From: Terrabacter sp. MAHUQ-38 | Lineage (GTDB): Bacteria > Actinomycetota > Actinomycetes > Actinomycetales > Dermatophilaceae | NCBI RefSeq assembly: GCF_014518425.1 | Contig: NZ_JACVCU010000001.1 | Coordinates: 1,453,732-1,517,731, forward strand | Direction of reading: 5' to 3' | Length of the DNA stretch: 64,000 bases | Shown here: in pieces, positions 25,433 to 34,193 of the stretch | Numbering within the stretch: the first letter of the stretch is position 1 | Layout of the letters: the number at the start of each line of letters is the position of its first letter | Notes under the pieces: generated by a model | What the model was told of the DNA's origin: nothing | The model's input: only the letters and a program-made list of their open reading frames with translations | Database searches by the model: none | Position numbers and translations under genes: made by a program

Positions 25433-27241
25433 GTGCGCGAGGGCGCGAAGTGGGAGGTGCTGGCCGTTCGTCGGCTCACGGAGCTGATGAACCGGGTCAG
25501 TGCCCAGGACGACCTCGCGAGCCTCTTCGACATGGTCGTGGAGGGCGCGGCCGACGTCGTCGGCTTCAAGGTCGCGGCGATCAGCCTCGTGATGCCCTCG
25601 GGCGACATCGAGGTCGTGGCCGTGGCGGGTGACGACGACGCCCGCGCCGAGCTGTTGGGCCGGCGGATGCCCCGGATCAACCTCGAGGCCGAGTTCGCCG
25701 TCGCCGAGCAGTGGGGAAGCCTGCGGTTCGTGCCGGCCGGCGGGCTGCCGGAGGGCGCGGCCGACGGGTGGGTGTCGTCGGACTGGGCGCCGCTGACGCC
25801 CGACGACGACCCTGATGCGTGGAACCCGGAGGACACCCTCATCGCGCCGTTCTTCGACGCCGTGGGCAACCTTCTCGGCATCCTGTCCGTCGACCTGCCG
25901 CTCAGCGGCCGCCGGCCCGACCTGACGCAGCGCGCCGTGCTCGAGCTGTACGCGAACCAGACGGGCATCGCGATCTCCGCCGCTCGGCAGCGCAACGCCC
26001 TCTCGGAGCGGGTCCGCCTCGGTGAGGCGGTGCAGACCGTCGCGCGGATCTCGCAGGAGGACCTCGACCCCGCGAAGGTGCTCGACGTCGCGTCGGTGCC
26101 GATCGCGGCGGGCCTCGCGACGTCGGGCCTGTGGCTGCGCGCCTTCGCCGGTGAGGACGACGACGAGCGTGAGAGCGTGTCGGCGCGCAGCGGCGGCCCC
26201 GTCCGCACGCCGGTGTCACTCGTCGCGGTGGCCCAGGGCCTCGCGACCCGGTGCTGGAAGACCGGTGTCGTCGCGGTCGTCGACGAGAGCCGCGCCGAGC
26301 CGGCGCGGCTGTGGAGCGCGCACGACACGGCGCAGGTGACGCAGTTCCTCCGCGACGCGGGGGCCGGTTCACTCCTCGTCGCCCCGATCGGCTCCGGGTC
26401 CGTCTGCTTCGGCTACATCGCGGGCACGCGCGGACCGTCCGACCCGGACTGGACCGACGCCGAGGCACAGGCCGCCCTCGAGATGGGCCGTGACCTCGGC
26501 CGTGCCATCCGCAACGCCCGGCTGTATGCCGTCGAGAGGCGGGTCGCGGCCGAGCTGCGGGAGGCCGACCGCGGCAAGACCCAGCTGTTCTCGACGGTCT
26601 CGCACGAGCTGAAGAACCCGCTCGCCTCGATCGTCGGGCACATCGAGCTGCTGCGTCAGGAGCCCGAGGCCAACCCCGACTGGTCGCTCGGCGTCATCGA
26701 GCGCAACACCCAGCGCCTCCAGAGCCTCGTCGACGACCTGCTGACGCTCTCACGGGTCAGTGACCCGGACCGCGCCGTGCCCGAGGCCGACGTCGACCTG
26801 GGCGCGCTCTCGCGCGACGTCGTCGACATGTTCCGGCCGCGCGCCGAGCACCAGCAGGTCAGGCTCACCTTCGAGCTCGAGCACGAGCTGCCGCTCGTGC
26901 GCGGCAGCGCGGGCGAGCTCGAGCGGGTCGTGCAGAACCTCGTCAGCAACGCCGTGAAGTTCACCCCGGCCGGCGGTCGGGTCGCCGTGTCGGTGGGCAG
27001 CCGTCGCGACCGGGTCGTGCTGGAGTGCGTCGACGACGGCGTGGGGATCTCGCGGGACGACCAGGCGAGCCTGTTCACCGAGTTCTTCCGCGGCACCAAC
27101 CCGAAGGCGCTCCGGGTGCCCGGGTCCGGACTCGGCCTCAGCATCGCGCAGCGGGTGGTCACGCGGCACGGCGGCCGCATCGACATCGAGTCCGAGCTCG
27201 GCCGCGGGACGAGCGTCACCCTGCTCCTGCCGGCCCGCTGA
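25433..27241 (+). CDS. GAF-domain sensor histidine kinase
   Basis: A cytoplasmic kinase of 602 residues with no membrane helix. The first GAF domain lies at about residues 10-180 (LFDMVVEGAADVVGFKVAAI) and the second at about 195-370. HisKA has the phospho-acceptor in STVSHELKNPLASIVGHIEL (His about 390) and HATPase_c has NLVSNAVKFTPAGGRVAVS, DDGVGISRDD and GSGLGLSIAQRVV. The GTG at 25433 is preferred because AAGGGG lies 6 bases before it. A TTG at 25397 would add 12 residues. It follows the MASE1 kinase by 63 bases and probably shares its transcript. The pair lacks a response regulator in the window. Confidence 0.88.
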   Translation: MREGAKWEVLAVRRLTELMNRVSAQDDLASLFDMVVEGAADVVGFKVAAISLVMPSGDIEVVAVAGDDDARAELLGRRMPRINLEAEFAVAEQWGSLRFVPAGGLPEGAADGWVSSDWAPLTPDDDPDAWNPEDTLIAPFFDAVGNLLGILSVDLPLSGRRPDLTQRAVLELYANQTGIAISAARQRNALSERVRLGEAVQTVARISQEDLDPAKVLDVASVPIAAGLATSGLWLRAFAGEDDDERESVSARSGGPVRTPVSLVAVAQGLATRCWKTGVVAVVDESRAEPARLWSAHDTAQVTQFLRDAGAGSLLVAPIGSGSVCFGYIAGTRGPSDPDWTDAEAQAALEMGRDLGRAIRNARLYAVERRVAAELREADRGKTQLFSTVSHELKNPLASIVGHIELLRQEPEANPDWSLGVIERNTQRLQSLVDDLLTLSRVSDPDRAVPEADVDLGALSRDVVDMFRPRAEHQQVRLTFELEHELPLVRGSAGELERVVQNLVSNAVKFTPAGGRVAVSVGSRRDRVVLECVDDGVGISRDDQASLFTEFFRGTNPKALRVPGSGLGLSIAQRVVTRHGGRIDIESELGRGTSVTLLLPAR

Positions 27242-27259
27242 GCGGCCCAGGACCGCAGG

Positions 27260-28036
27260 TCAGGCCCCCTCCGGCCCCCGCACGAGCTCGACCCCGAGCG
27301 CCCGGTGGTCCGAGACGGGCAGGCGCACGGCCTCCCCGTTGGTGCCCTGGACGGCACCGCGCACGAGGACGTGGTCGAGCTGCTGGGTGGGCGCCTCCGC
27401 CGGGAAGGTCGCGAGCTCCACGGCGGGCCGCATGCCGGTGATCCGGGTGGCCCGCTCGGGCCCCATGTTGAGGTCGCCCATGAGCACGACCGGGCCGGTG
27501 TCGTCGGCGACGTCTGCCATGAGCCGGCGCAGCTGCCGGCCGTTCCACCAGTCGATGAACGACAGGTGCGTGTTGGCCACGGTCACCGGGCCCTCGGGAG
27601 ACTCGATGTCGGCGACGACCGCGACGCGCGGCTCGTCGCGCACCAGCTCGGGCCACCGCCGGCCCGAGAACCGCATCGGCACCGGCGTCGGCACCGGGGC
27701 GAGCCGGACCACGCGCCATCCGTGCACGGGAAACCGGGAGAGCAGCGCGATGCCGTAGGCCGCCGAGTCCGGCTGCTCCTCGCCGGTGGCGGCGACCCAC
27801 GTCGCGCCGTGGCTGCCCGTCAGCGCCGCGACGAAGCGGTGCTCGGGAGCATCCATGGCCTCGGCGGCGATCGCGGTGAGATCGGCGTGGTCGGAGCGGT
27901 GCTGGTTGTGGTCCACCTCCTGCATCGCCAGGATGTCCGCGTCGAGGCGTCGGATCGCGGTCCGGAAACCGTCGAGGTCGACGTGCTGGTCGGTCGGTAC
28001 GCGCCCGTTGAGGATGTTGAACGTCGCGACTCTCAT
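27260..28036 (-). CDS. Endonuclease/exonuclease/phosphatase (EEP) family protein
   Basis: A 258-residue EEP-fold hydrolase. The motifs in order are ATFNILNG (metal site Asn), AMQEVDHNQHRSDH (catalytic Glu), NTHLSFIDWW, VLMGDLNM (Asp/Asn pair) and the terminal SDHRALGVEL (Asp-His pair), so all family catalytic positions are present. There is no signal peptide, so it acts in the cytoplasm. EEP members cut DNA, RNA or phosphate esters such as inositol phosphates or sphingomyelin, and the sequence does not choose between these. It is convergent with the GAF kinase and divergent from the nucleotidyltransferase. Confidence 0.88.
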   Translation of the reverse strand: MRVATFNILNGRVPTDQHVDLDGFRTAIRRLDADILAMQEVDHNQHRSDHADLTAIAAEAMDAPEHRFVAALTGSHGATWVAATGEEQPDSAAYGIALLSRFPVHGWRVVRLAPVPTPVPMRFSGRRWPELVRDEPRVAVVADIESPEGPVTVANTHLSFIDWWNGRQLRRLMADVADDTGPVVLMGDLNMGPERATRITGMRPAVELATFPAEAPTQQLDHVLVRGAVQGTNGEAVRLPVSDHRALGVELVRGPEGA

Positions 28037-28113
28037 ACCGTGGCCCTACCCTCACGCGCCCGGCAGCTCACGTGGCCCGCCGGCACACCGCCCCAGGTGG
28101 GTACACCAAAGAC

Positions 28114-28668
28114 ATGGGAGTCGACGACGCGCCGGACCTGCGGGAGGCGCTCAAGACGGTGGCCGTGGCACTGAAGCAGTCCGGCGTGCCGTTCGCGCTG
28201 ATGGGCGGGTATGCCGCGTGGGCGCGGGGCGGGCCCGAACCCGAGCACGACGTGGACTTCCTCATCGCGGACGAGGACGTCGACCACGTCGCGCAGTTCC
28301 TCGCCGACCAGGACCTCGACGTCGTGCAACCCCCGGAGGACTGGCTCTTCAAGGTCTTCGCGAACGGTGCGATGGTCGACATCATCCACGGTCCCGTGGG
28401 CGGCGCGGTGCACCGCGCGGAGGTCGAGCGCGCCACGACGATGGAGGTCCTGTCGGTCAAGATGCCCGTGCTCGAGGCGACCCAGCTCGTCGTGCACAAG
28501 CTGGCCGCGCTCGACGAGCACTACTGCGACCTCGCCAAGGTGCTGCCGGTGCTGCGGGCCCTGCGCGAGCAGGTGGACTGGGCGCGGGTCGAGCGCGAGA
28601 CGTCCGAGAACGACTTCGCGGTCGCCGTGCTCTTCCTCGGGCGCCGGCTGGGCATCATCGAGGGCTGA
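28114..28668 (+). CDS. Nucleotidyltransferase-like protein
   Basis: A 184-residue protein with a pol-beta-like nucleotidyltransferase signature: FALMGGYAAWARG followed by EPEHDVDFLI, where the G-G and Asp-x-Asp spacing matches stand-alone nucleotidyltransferases, and a later VDIIH giving a third acidic position. A helical C-terminal half follows (LRALREQVDWARVERETSEN). Relatives include MNT/AbiEii-type proteins and uncharacterised actinobacterial enzymes. No HEPN-type or other toxin partner is beside it, so a toxin-antitoxin role is not supported. The ATG at 28114 gives the normal start. An in-frame ATG further upstream (28072) would overlap the divergent promoter zone. Confidence 0.72.
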   Translation: MGVDDAPDLREALKTVAVALKQSGVPFALMGGYAAWARGGPEPEHDVDFLIADEDVDHVAQFLADQDLDVVQPPEDWLFKVFANGAMVDIIHGPVGGAVHRAEVERATTMEVLSVKMPVLEATQLVVHKLAALDEHYCDLAKVLPVLRALREQVDWARVERETSENDFAVAVLFLGRRLGIIEG

Positions 28669-28699
28669 GGGGAGCCCCCGGGCCGCCCTCGCCGCACGG

Positions 28700-29089
28700 T
28701 CACGACGCGTGGCGGCCGTGGGTCGGGCTCATGCCCGGCGACACCGAGCGGTTGGCGAGCAGCAACGTCAGGCCCACGACGATGCACACGATCTCCGCCG
28801 CGGCTGCCACGAAGACGGACAGCCCTGCCCACTCGGCATGGACGCCGAGCAGCCCCACCGTGGAGGAGATCACGAACGCACCGAGCGTCACGGCCCCGAA
28901 ACCGAAGGTGAGGAAGGCCGGGAGCCAGTGCTCCCACCGCAGGAGCATCACCGCGATCACCACGCCGGCCACGGCGTTGACGAGGAACAGAGGTCCGACG
29001 GTCTGGTTCCGCACCCCGTCGAACCACAGGTAGAGGTGCACCGCAGCGGAGACGACCAGCGCCACCGCACCAAGGGCTCGGAGTCTCAT
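28700..29089 (-). CDS. Small four-helix membrane protein
   Basis: A 129-residue protein with four predicted membrane helices (LRALGAVALVVSAAVHLYLW, FLVNAVAGVVIAVMLL, FLTFGFGAVTLGAFVISS, VFVAAAAEIVCIVVGLTLLL) and short loops. The C-terminal tail is hydrophilic (SVSPGMSPTHGRHAS). I do not recognise a characterised family, but actinobacteria encode many such proteins. It lies between the nucleotidyltransferase and the sulfatase and is about 96 bases downstream of the latter on the same strand, so it could be transcribed with it. Confidence 0.7.
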   Translation of the reverse strand: MRLRALGAVALVVSAAVHLYLWFDGVRNQTVGPLFLVNAVAGVVIAVMLLRWEHWLPAFLTFGFGAVTLGAFVISSTVGLLGVHAEWAGLSVFVAAAAEIVCIVVGLTLLLANRSVSPGMSPTHGRHAS

Positions 29090-29185
29090 CTCGACGCTCC
29101 TGTCGTCCGGGTCACGCCGCGACGCCCGGATGCGTCGTGGTGTTGGACTCGCTGCTGACGAAGACGACCGGTGGCCGTGGGCGGT

Positions 29186-30835
29186 TCACCGGCCTCCGGC
29201 GTTCGGGCCGTATGCCGTGAGGAAGCGGTCGCGGAAGCGGTCCATGGGCCACACGGGCGCGTCGGTGCCGGGCCTGAGACCGTCCTGCCAGCGCCAGGCC
29301 GCGAGGCGGTCGAGCACGGCGGGGTCGCGCGCGATGAGGGTGACCGGCACGTCGTGGCTCGCGTTCGGGCCCGAGACGACGCTGGCCGGCTGGTGGTCGC
29401 CGAGGACGATGACGACGAGGTCGTCGTCGTGGGTGCCGCGGAGGAACGACACGATGCTCTCGAGCGAGTAGGCGATCGCCTGGCCATAGGCCGTGCGGAC
29501 CCCCGAGGTGCTGCTCCACACGACCTGGCGGGGTGTCGCCGTGCCGGTCTGGGCGTGGAACACGGAGCCGTCGCCGATCGTCGCCCAGTCGACGAGCCGC
29601 GGCAGCGGCGCCCAGGGCACGTGGCTCGTGACGAGGTCGACCTCGGCCATCACCGGTGGCCGGCCCTGTCGCGCGAGCTCGAGCCGGTCGAACGCAGAGA
29701 GCGTGTACTGGTCGGGCATCGGCGCATACCCGAAGCCCGGGCCGGCGTAGCCGAGGGTGCGCGCGTCGTAGACCTCGTCGTGGCCGTAGAACGCCTTGCC
29801 CTCCGGCCAGTCGCGGCGGTTGGCCGGGACGACGGCGACGGTGCGCCAGCCGGCCTGCGCGAAGGCCCCGGTGAGGGTCAGCCGGCCCGTGTCGAGGAGC
29901 TGGTCGTAGCGCTGCTGGCTGTTCACCCACAACCCGGACTGCAAGGTCGAGTGGGCGAGCCAGCTGATGCCGCCGAACGTCGGGGAGGTGAGCCACGCGC
30001 TGCGGCTCGAGTAGCCGGCCGCCCCCAGGGCGCTCGCTCCCGAGTCCAGCGCTGCCGCGACCTCCGGTGAACGCTCCACGCCCACCCGGCCGTAGCTCTC
30101 GACGAAGACCAGGACGACGTCCTTCCCCCGGAGCGCCGTGAGCAGGTTCGGTGTCGGGGTGTCGCGGAACGGGTCGACGGGGATCTGCGCGGCGAAGACG
30201 TCGCGGTCGCGCAGGCCGGCGTGGACCGAGCCGACCTGGTGGACGGCGAGGGCGGCCGCGCTCGTCGACGCGACCGGAATACCCGGCGCGACGCGGACTC
30301 CGAGTGCGGCACAGGCGAGCCAGGCGGCTGCGAGGCCGGCGCCGACGCGAGCCGCGCCGTCTCGGTGCCGGTCGACGAGCCGCCCGACCCTCCGGAGGGC
30401 CAACGGCCCGAAGACGACCAGGGCAACGACGAGCAGCGCCGCGGCGCCGACTGCGAGCAGAGCCGTCACCGGCCCTGCCGCGTCGGCGACGAGGTCCTTC
30501 GCCGACCCGACGTGGCGCCAGTCCGTGAGCGGGTTGAAGGGCCTGTAGAGCGTCGCCAGGAATGCCGCGTCGAGGACCCGCACGAGGAGGAGCAGCCCCA
30601 GAACGACCCCGAGGACGACCTCGACCCAGCGCCGCGCCACGCCGCGGAGGGTGAGCATCGCCACGACGAGCACGAGCCCCTCGACCGGGATCCGGACCAG
30701 GGCGAGCGCCGACGCCGACCATCCCGGGACGGGTGCCGGCGCGACGAGTGCGACCCACACGAGAAGGACGGCCAGCCCGGTGACGACGTGGCCGCCCACG
30801 CGGCGGACACCCCCGCGTCGGTCCCTGTCCGTCAC
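29186..30835 (-). CDS. Membrane sulfatase (LTA synthase-like)
   Basis: A 549-residue membrane enzyme. About five helices fill residues 15-230 (GLAVLLVWVALVAPAPVPG, VEVVLGVVLGLLLLVRVL and others). An extracellular alkaline-phosphatase/sulfatase domain follows with FVESYGRVGVERSP, DLVTSHVPWAPLP and VIVLGDHQPA, the metal-binding pattern of LTA synthases and phosphoethanolamine transferases. Typical members move a phospholipid headgroup onto a polymer or lipid outside the membrane. Its GTG start overlaps the stop of the CDP-alcohol phosphatidyltransferase gene by four bases, so the two form a unit: one makes a phospholipid and the other could transfer its headgroup. That link is inference. Confidence 0.85.
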   Translation of the reverse strand: MTDRDRRGGVRRVGGHVVTGLAVLLVWVALVAPAPVPGWSASALALVRIPVEGLVLVVAMLTLRGVARRWVEVVLGVVLGLLLLVRVLDAAFLATLYRPFNPLTDWRHVGSAKDLVADAAGPVTALLAVGAAALLVVALVVFGPLALRRVGRLVDRHRDGAARVGAGLAAAWLACAALGVRVAPGIPVASTSAAALAVHQVGSVHAGLRDRDVFAAQIPVDPFRDTPTPNLLTALRGKDVVLVFVESYGRVGVERSPEVAAALDSGASALGAAGYSSRSAWLTSPTFGGISWLAHSTLQSGLWVNSQQRYDQLLDTGRLTLTGAFAQAGWRTVAVVPANRRDWPEGKAFYGHDEVYDARTLGYAGPGFGYAPMPDQYTLSAFDRLELARQGRPPVMAEVDLVTSHVPWAPLPRLVDWATIGDGSVFHAQTGTATPRQVVWSSTSGVRTAYGQAIAYSLESIVSFLRGTHDDDLVVIVLGDHQPASVVSGPNASHDVPVTLIARDPAVLDRLAAWRWQDGLRPGTDAPVWPMDRFRDRFLTAYGPNAGGR

Positions 30836-31626
30836 GTGAGGGACCGGACCTCGGCCTCGCCCAGCGGTCCGACCGGCCACGCGACGGGCGTCCCGACGAC
30901 AGCCTTCTCGTGGGCCTGCCGCCGGAGCGTCGCGACCTCCGTCCCGAACGAGACGACGAGGAGCACGAGGCCGGCAGCGACCGCCACCGTGGAGGCAGTG
31001 GCCGGGAGGACCTCCGCCGTCGCGACGGTGAGCGCGATGCCCTGGTGGGCGGCGACGGCCTTGCGCCAGCGCCGTGGCGGGACCTGGCCGCGCAGCCACG
31101 GCATCCATCGGCCGGCGGCGCGGACGAGCAGCAGGAAGTAGCGCGCCGCCCCGATGCCGACCACCCACCAGCCGAGGTCTCGGGCGACGTGGATGCTCAG
31201 CACGAGAATGAGGAAGGCGTCGGTCTCCATGTCGAAGCGTGCGCCGAGGGGGCTAACGGTCCGGGTGCGGCGGGCGACCTGACCGTCGACGGCATCGAGC
31301 ACGAGCGCGACCGCACAGAGCAGAACGAGGACGCCGCTCGATCCGGACACGACTGTGCCGGCGTCGGCCGTCAGCCCGGCGACGCCGCACACGAGTACGG
31401 CTCGGGTCAGGGTCACGCGGTCCGCCGGCAGGAGGGTGCGTCGGCCGGCGGCGACGAGCCAGTGCGCCAGCACGACGGCCAGGGCCACACCGCAGCCCAT
31501 CCCGACGGTCCAGCCGAGAGCGTCGAGCCCGACGCTGTCGTGCAGCGTGGCGAGCAGCGCCAGCACACCGACGAGCCCGGTCGCCGGACCGGACGGGAAC
31601 ACCTGACGCACTGCGTCTCCACTCAC
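30832..31626 (-). CDS. CDP-alcohol phosphatidyltransferase
   Basis: A 264-residue integral membrane enzyme of the CDP-OH_P_transf family. The full signature D-G-x2-A-R-x8-G-x3-D-x3-D is visible as DGQVARRTRTVSPLGARFD and MET-D, so the metal site is intact. About six helices surround it. It joins an alcohol headgroup to a CDP-activated lipid or, in some clusters, uses a CDP-polyol. The start is a GTG at 31626. It is divergent from the dehydrogenase at 31694 and overlaps the sulfatase downstream, placing it at the centre of the 30.8-36.6 kb cluster. The headgroup is unknown. Confidence 0.88.
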   Translation of the reverse strand: MSGDAVRQVFPSGPATGLVGVLALLATLHDSVGLDALGWTVGMGCGVALAVVLAHWLVAAGRRTLLPADRVTLTRAVLVCGVAGLTADAGTVVSGSSGVLVLLCAVALVLDAVDGQVARRTRTVSPLGARFDMETDAFLILVLSIHVARDLGWWVVGIGAARYFLLLVRAAGRWMPWLRGQVPPRRWRKAVAAHQGIALTVATAEVLPATASTVAVAAGLVLLVVSFGTEVATLRRQAHEKAVVGTPVAWPVGPLGEAEVRSLT

Positions 31627-31693
31627 CGAAGGGCTTTTGTACCAAGGACGACGGCATGGCCGCCCACGTTCACTGTCCGTTTAGTCTGGTCGC

Positions 31694-32671
31694 GTGTCCA
31701 CCGACGCTAGAGCGTTCTGGCTGGTCGAGCCCGGTAGGGGCGAGATCCGGCCCGTCGCGCTGCCCGAGCCGCGGCCGGGCGAGGTGCTCGTGCGCACGCT
31801 GCACTCCGGGGTGAGCCGGGGCACCGAGGCGATCGTGTTCCGCGGGGCAGTCCCCGTCGACCAGTACGCCGCCATGCGAGCCCCGCACCAGGAGGGCGAC
31901 TTCCCCGCGCCGCTGAAGTACGGCTACCTCAGCGTCGGCGTCGTCGAGCAGGGGCCGGACGGGCTCGTCGGGCGGACGGTCTTCGCCCTCCATCCGCACC
32001 AGACGGCATACGTCGTGCCCGCGGAGGCGGTCGTCCTCGTGCCGGACGACGTGCCCCCTCGTCGCGCGGTGCTCGCGGGCACCGTGGAGACCGCCGTCAA
32101 CGCGCTGTGGGACGCGGCACCTCTGCTCGGTGACCGCGTCGCGGTCGTCGGCGCGGGCATGGTCGGGTGCTGCGTCGCGCGCCTGCTGTCGCGTTTCCCC
32201 GGATCCACCGTGACCCTGGTCGACCAGGACCCGACCCGGGCGGAGGTGGCGAGCAGACTGGGCGTGGACTTCGCCCAGCCCGTTGACCTCGGGCATGACT
32301 CGGACCGTGACCTGGTCGTCCACACGAGCGCCACGGGCTCCGGCCTCCAGCTCTCCCTCGACCTGCTCGCGGCGGAGGGCACCGTGCTCGACCTCAGCTG
32401 GTACGGCGACTCCCGGGTCGAGCTGGCGCTGGGTGGGTCGTTCCACTCGGGACGTCTCGGCATCCGCGCCAGCCAGGTGGGTTCCGTTGCGGCCGTGCGC
32501 CGCTCGCGTTACACGCACGCCCAGCGCCTCGCACTCGCCGTCGACCTCCTGCGCGACCCCGCCTTCGACGCCGTGATCACGGGCGAGTCCCGGTTCGAGG
32601 AGCTGCCCGAGGTCATGCCGCGCCTCGCGGACGGCACGCTGCCGGCCATCTGCCACACCATCACCTACTGA
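31694..32671 (+). CDS. Medium-chain dehydrogenase (BchC-like), first gene of pterin/flavin cluster
   Basis: A 325-residue MDR-superfamily protein. The catalytic-domain segment LVRTLHSGVSRGTE replaces the zinc-site CG-x-C-x-x-D of alcohol dehydrogenases, and no structural Cys cluster is seen, so it is probably zinc-independent, like BchC-type dehydrogenases. The cofactor site is VAVVGAGMVGCCVARLL. The GTG start at 31694 follows a TAGTCT (31682-31687) by 6 bases with no Shine-Dalgarno, so transcription is likely leaderless. The stop is 12 bases before the pterin-synthase homologue. It should oxidise or reduce a hydroxyl in the product made by this cluster. Confidence 0.82.
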   Translation: MSTDARAFWLVEPGRGEIRPVALPEPRPGEVLVRTLHSGVSRGTEAIVFRGAVPVDQYAAMRAPHQEGDFPAPLKYGYLSVGVVEQGPDGLVGRTVFALHPHQTAYVVPAEAVVLVPDDVPPRRAVLAGTVETAVNALWDAAPLLGDRVAVVGAGMVGCCVARLLSRFPGSTVTLVDQDPTRAEVASRLGVDFAQPVDLGHDSDRDLVVHTSATGSGLQLSLDLLAAEGTVLDLSWYGDSRVELALGGSFHSGRLGIRASQVGSVAAVRRSRYTHAQRLALAVDLLRDPAFDAVITGESRFEELPEVMPRLADGTLPAICHTITY

Positions 32672-32683
32672 TCGGGGAGCTCG

Positions 32684-33085
32684 ATGTACAGCGTGACCGT
32701 CCGGGACCACATGATGATCGCCCACAGCTTCCGCGGCGAGGTGTTCGGGCCGGCGCAGCGGCTGCACGGCGCGACCTTCGTGGTCGACGTGACCTTCCGC
32801 GGGCCCGAGCTCGACGACGACGCCATCCTCGTCGACATCGGGCTGGCCACCCAACGGGTCCACGAGGTGGTCGGCGACCTGAGCTACCGCAACCTCGACG
32901 ACGAGCCGGCCTTCGCCGGCACGAACACCTCGACGGAGGTGCTGGCCCGCACCGTCGCGGACCGGGTGGCCGAGCGGGTGCAGGCCGGCGACCTGGGCGG
33001 CGGCGCCGCCGGGCAGGTGACCGGGCTCCTCGTGACGCTCCACGAGTCGCACGTCGCGTGGGCGTCCTACGAGCGCGCCCTGTGA
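32684..33085 (+). CDS. 6-pyruvoyl-tetrahydropterin synthase homologue, degenerate active site
   Basis: A 133-residue PTPS/QueD-fold protein. The first zinc His is kept (MIAHSF, His14), and RLHGA at 26-30 keeps the second (His28), but the third zinc His of C-x-x-L-H-G-H is Ala30 and the catalytic Cys position is Ala24. The catalytic Asp-His pair of DHKNLD reads SYRNLD (67-72). The C-terminal [14 protein letters not shown] and [11 protein letters not shown] still follow the family pattern. So the fold is clear but ordinary QueD or PTPS chemistry looks impossible. GGGGAGC precedes the ATG, and the next gene overlaps by four bases. Neighbouring RibA and RibD homologues point to a pterin-like or pyrimidine substrate. 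Confidence 0.82.
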   Translation: MYSVTVRDHMMIAHSFRGEVFGPAQRLHGATFVVDVTFRGPELDDDAILVDIGLATQRVHEVVGDLSYRNLDDEPAFAGTNTSTEVLARTVADRVAERVQAGDLGGGAAGQVTGLLVTLHESHVAWASYERAL

Positions 33086-34131
33086 CCGACCTGCACGTCA
33101 TCGTGCCCGCCGGGATCCACGACCCGGCGCGCCCCAGCGGGGGCAACACGTACGACCGGCACCTCGTGGCGGGCCTGCGTGACCTTGGCTGGCAGGTGCA
33201 CGAGCACGAGGTCGTGGGGGCGTGGCCGCATCCGGTCTCGGCGGCGCTCGCAGGATTGGCGGCCGTGCTGGCGGAGGTGCCCGGCGGCGCCCTGGTGCTC
33301 GTCGACGGCCTCGTGGGGTGCTGCGCCGACGGCGTGCTCGTGCCGGAAGCCGACCGGCTACGCCTCGTCGTGCTCGTCCACATGCCGCTGGGACCCACGG
33401 TTCCTGGCGCGGCAGCGGGGGAGCGCCGCGTTCTCTCGGCGGCCTCTGCGGTCGTCACACCGAGCGCGTGGAGCCGCGAGCTGCTCCTCGACACCTGTGC
33501 CCTCGACCCCGAGGCGGTGCACGTCGCCCGACCAGGCGTGGACGCGCGCCCCGTGGCGCCTGGCAGCGCGAGCGGCGGCGAGCTGCTCTGCGTCGCCGCG
33601 GTCACCCCGCACAAGGGTCACACCGACCTCGCCGACGCCCTGACGCTCGTCGCCGACCTGCCGTGGCGCTGTGTCTGCGCGGGGTCGCTGGCCCTGGACC
33701 CGGCCCGCGTCGCGGACGTCCGCGACCGGCTGTCACGCGCCGGACTCTCCGAACGGGTGGGCTTTCCGGGCCCGCTCGCGGGTGTCGCCCTCGACGAGGC
33801 GTATGCCGCCGCAGACCTGCTCGTGCTGCCCTCGCTCACCGAGACCTACGGCATGGTCGTGACCGAGGCGTTGGCGCGGGGCATCCCGGTGCTCGCCACG
33901 GCGGTCGGCGGCGTGCCGGAGGCCATCGGCTCTGAGGGAGGCCCACCCGGCCTGCTCGTGCCCTCAGGCCGGCCCGACCTGCTCGCCGACGCGCTCCGCT
34001 CGTGGCTCGGCGACGACGACCTGCGCAGCCGCCTGCGACGCCGCGCCGTCGAGCGCCGACTCGCCCTGACCCCCTGGTCGGGCACGGCCGCGGAGGTGTC
34101 GGGGGTGCTGGAGCGGGTATGGGCCGTCTGA
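33082..34131 (+). CDS. Glycosyltransferase family 4 protein
   Basis: A 349-residue GT-B glycosyltransferase. The N-terminal domain begins [20 protein letters not shown] with the acceptor-side glycine-rich loop, and the C-terminal GT1 domain has [13 protein letters not shown], then [20 protein letters not shown], which is the E-x7-E nucleotide-sugar motif. Family 4 enzymes transfer a sugar from NDP- or GDP-sugars with retention. The GTG start at 33082 overlaps the pterin-synthase homologue's stop, so they are coupled. In context it may glycosylate the small molecule or a lipid carrier. The acceptor is unknown. Confidence 0.88.
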   Translation: MTDLHVIVPAGIHDPARPSGGNTYDRHLVAGLRDLGWQVHEHEVVGAWPHPVSAALAGLAAVLAEVPGGALVLVDGLVGCCADGVLVPEADRLRLVVLVHMPLGPTVPGAAAGERRVLSAASAVVTPSAWSRELLLDTCALDPEAVHVARPGVDARPVAPGSASGGELLCVAAVTPHKGHTDLADALTLVADLPWRCVCAGSLALDPARVADVRDRLSRAGLSERVGFPGPLAGVALDEAYAAADLLVLPSLTETYGMVVTEALARGIPVLATAVGGVPEAIGSEGGPPGLLVPSGRPDLLADALRSWLGDDDLRSRLRRRAVERRLALTPWSGTAAEVSGVLERVWAV

Positions 34132-34193
34132 ACCCGTTGGCCCCCGCGGACGTCGTCCCCACGGGGGACCTCGCAGAAAGGGGCGGAGGAGCA

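Noticed and set aside
28114..28668. Nucleotidyltransferase as antitoxin of an MNT/HEPN or AbiE pair
   Set aside because: No HEPN-like or other toxin gene is adjacent. Its neighbours are an EEP nuclease on the other strand and a small membrane protein.
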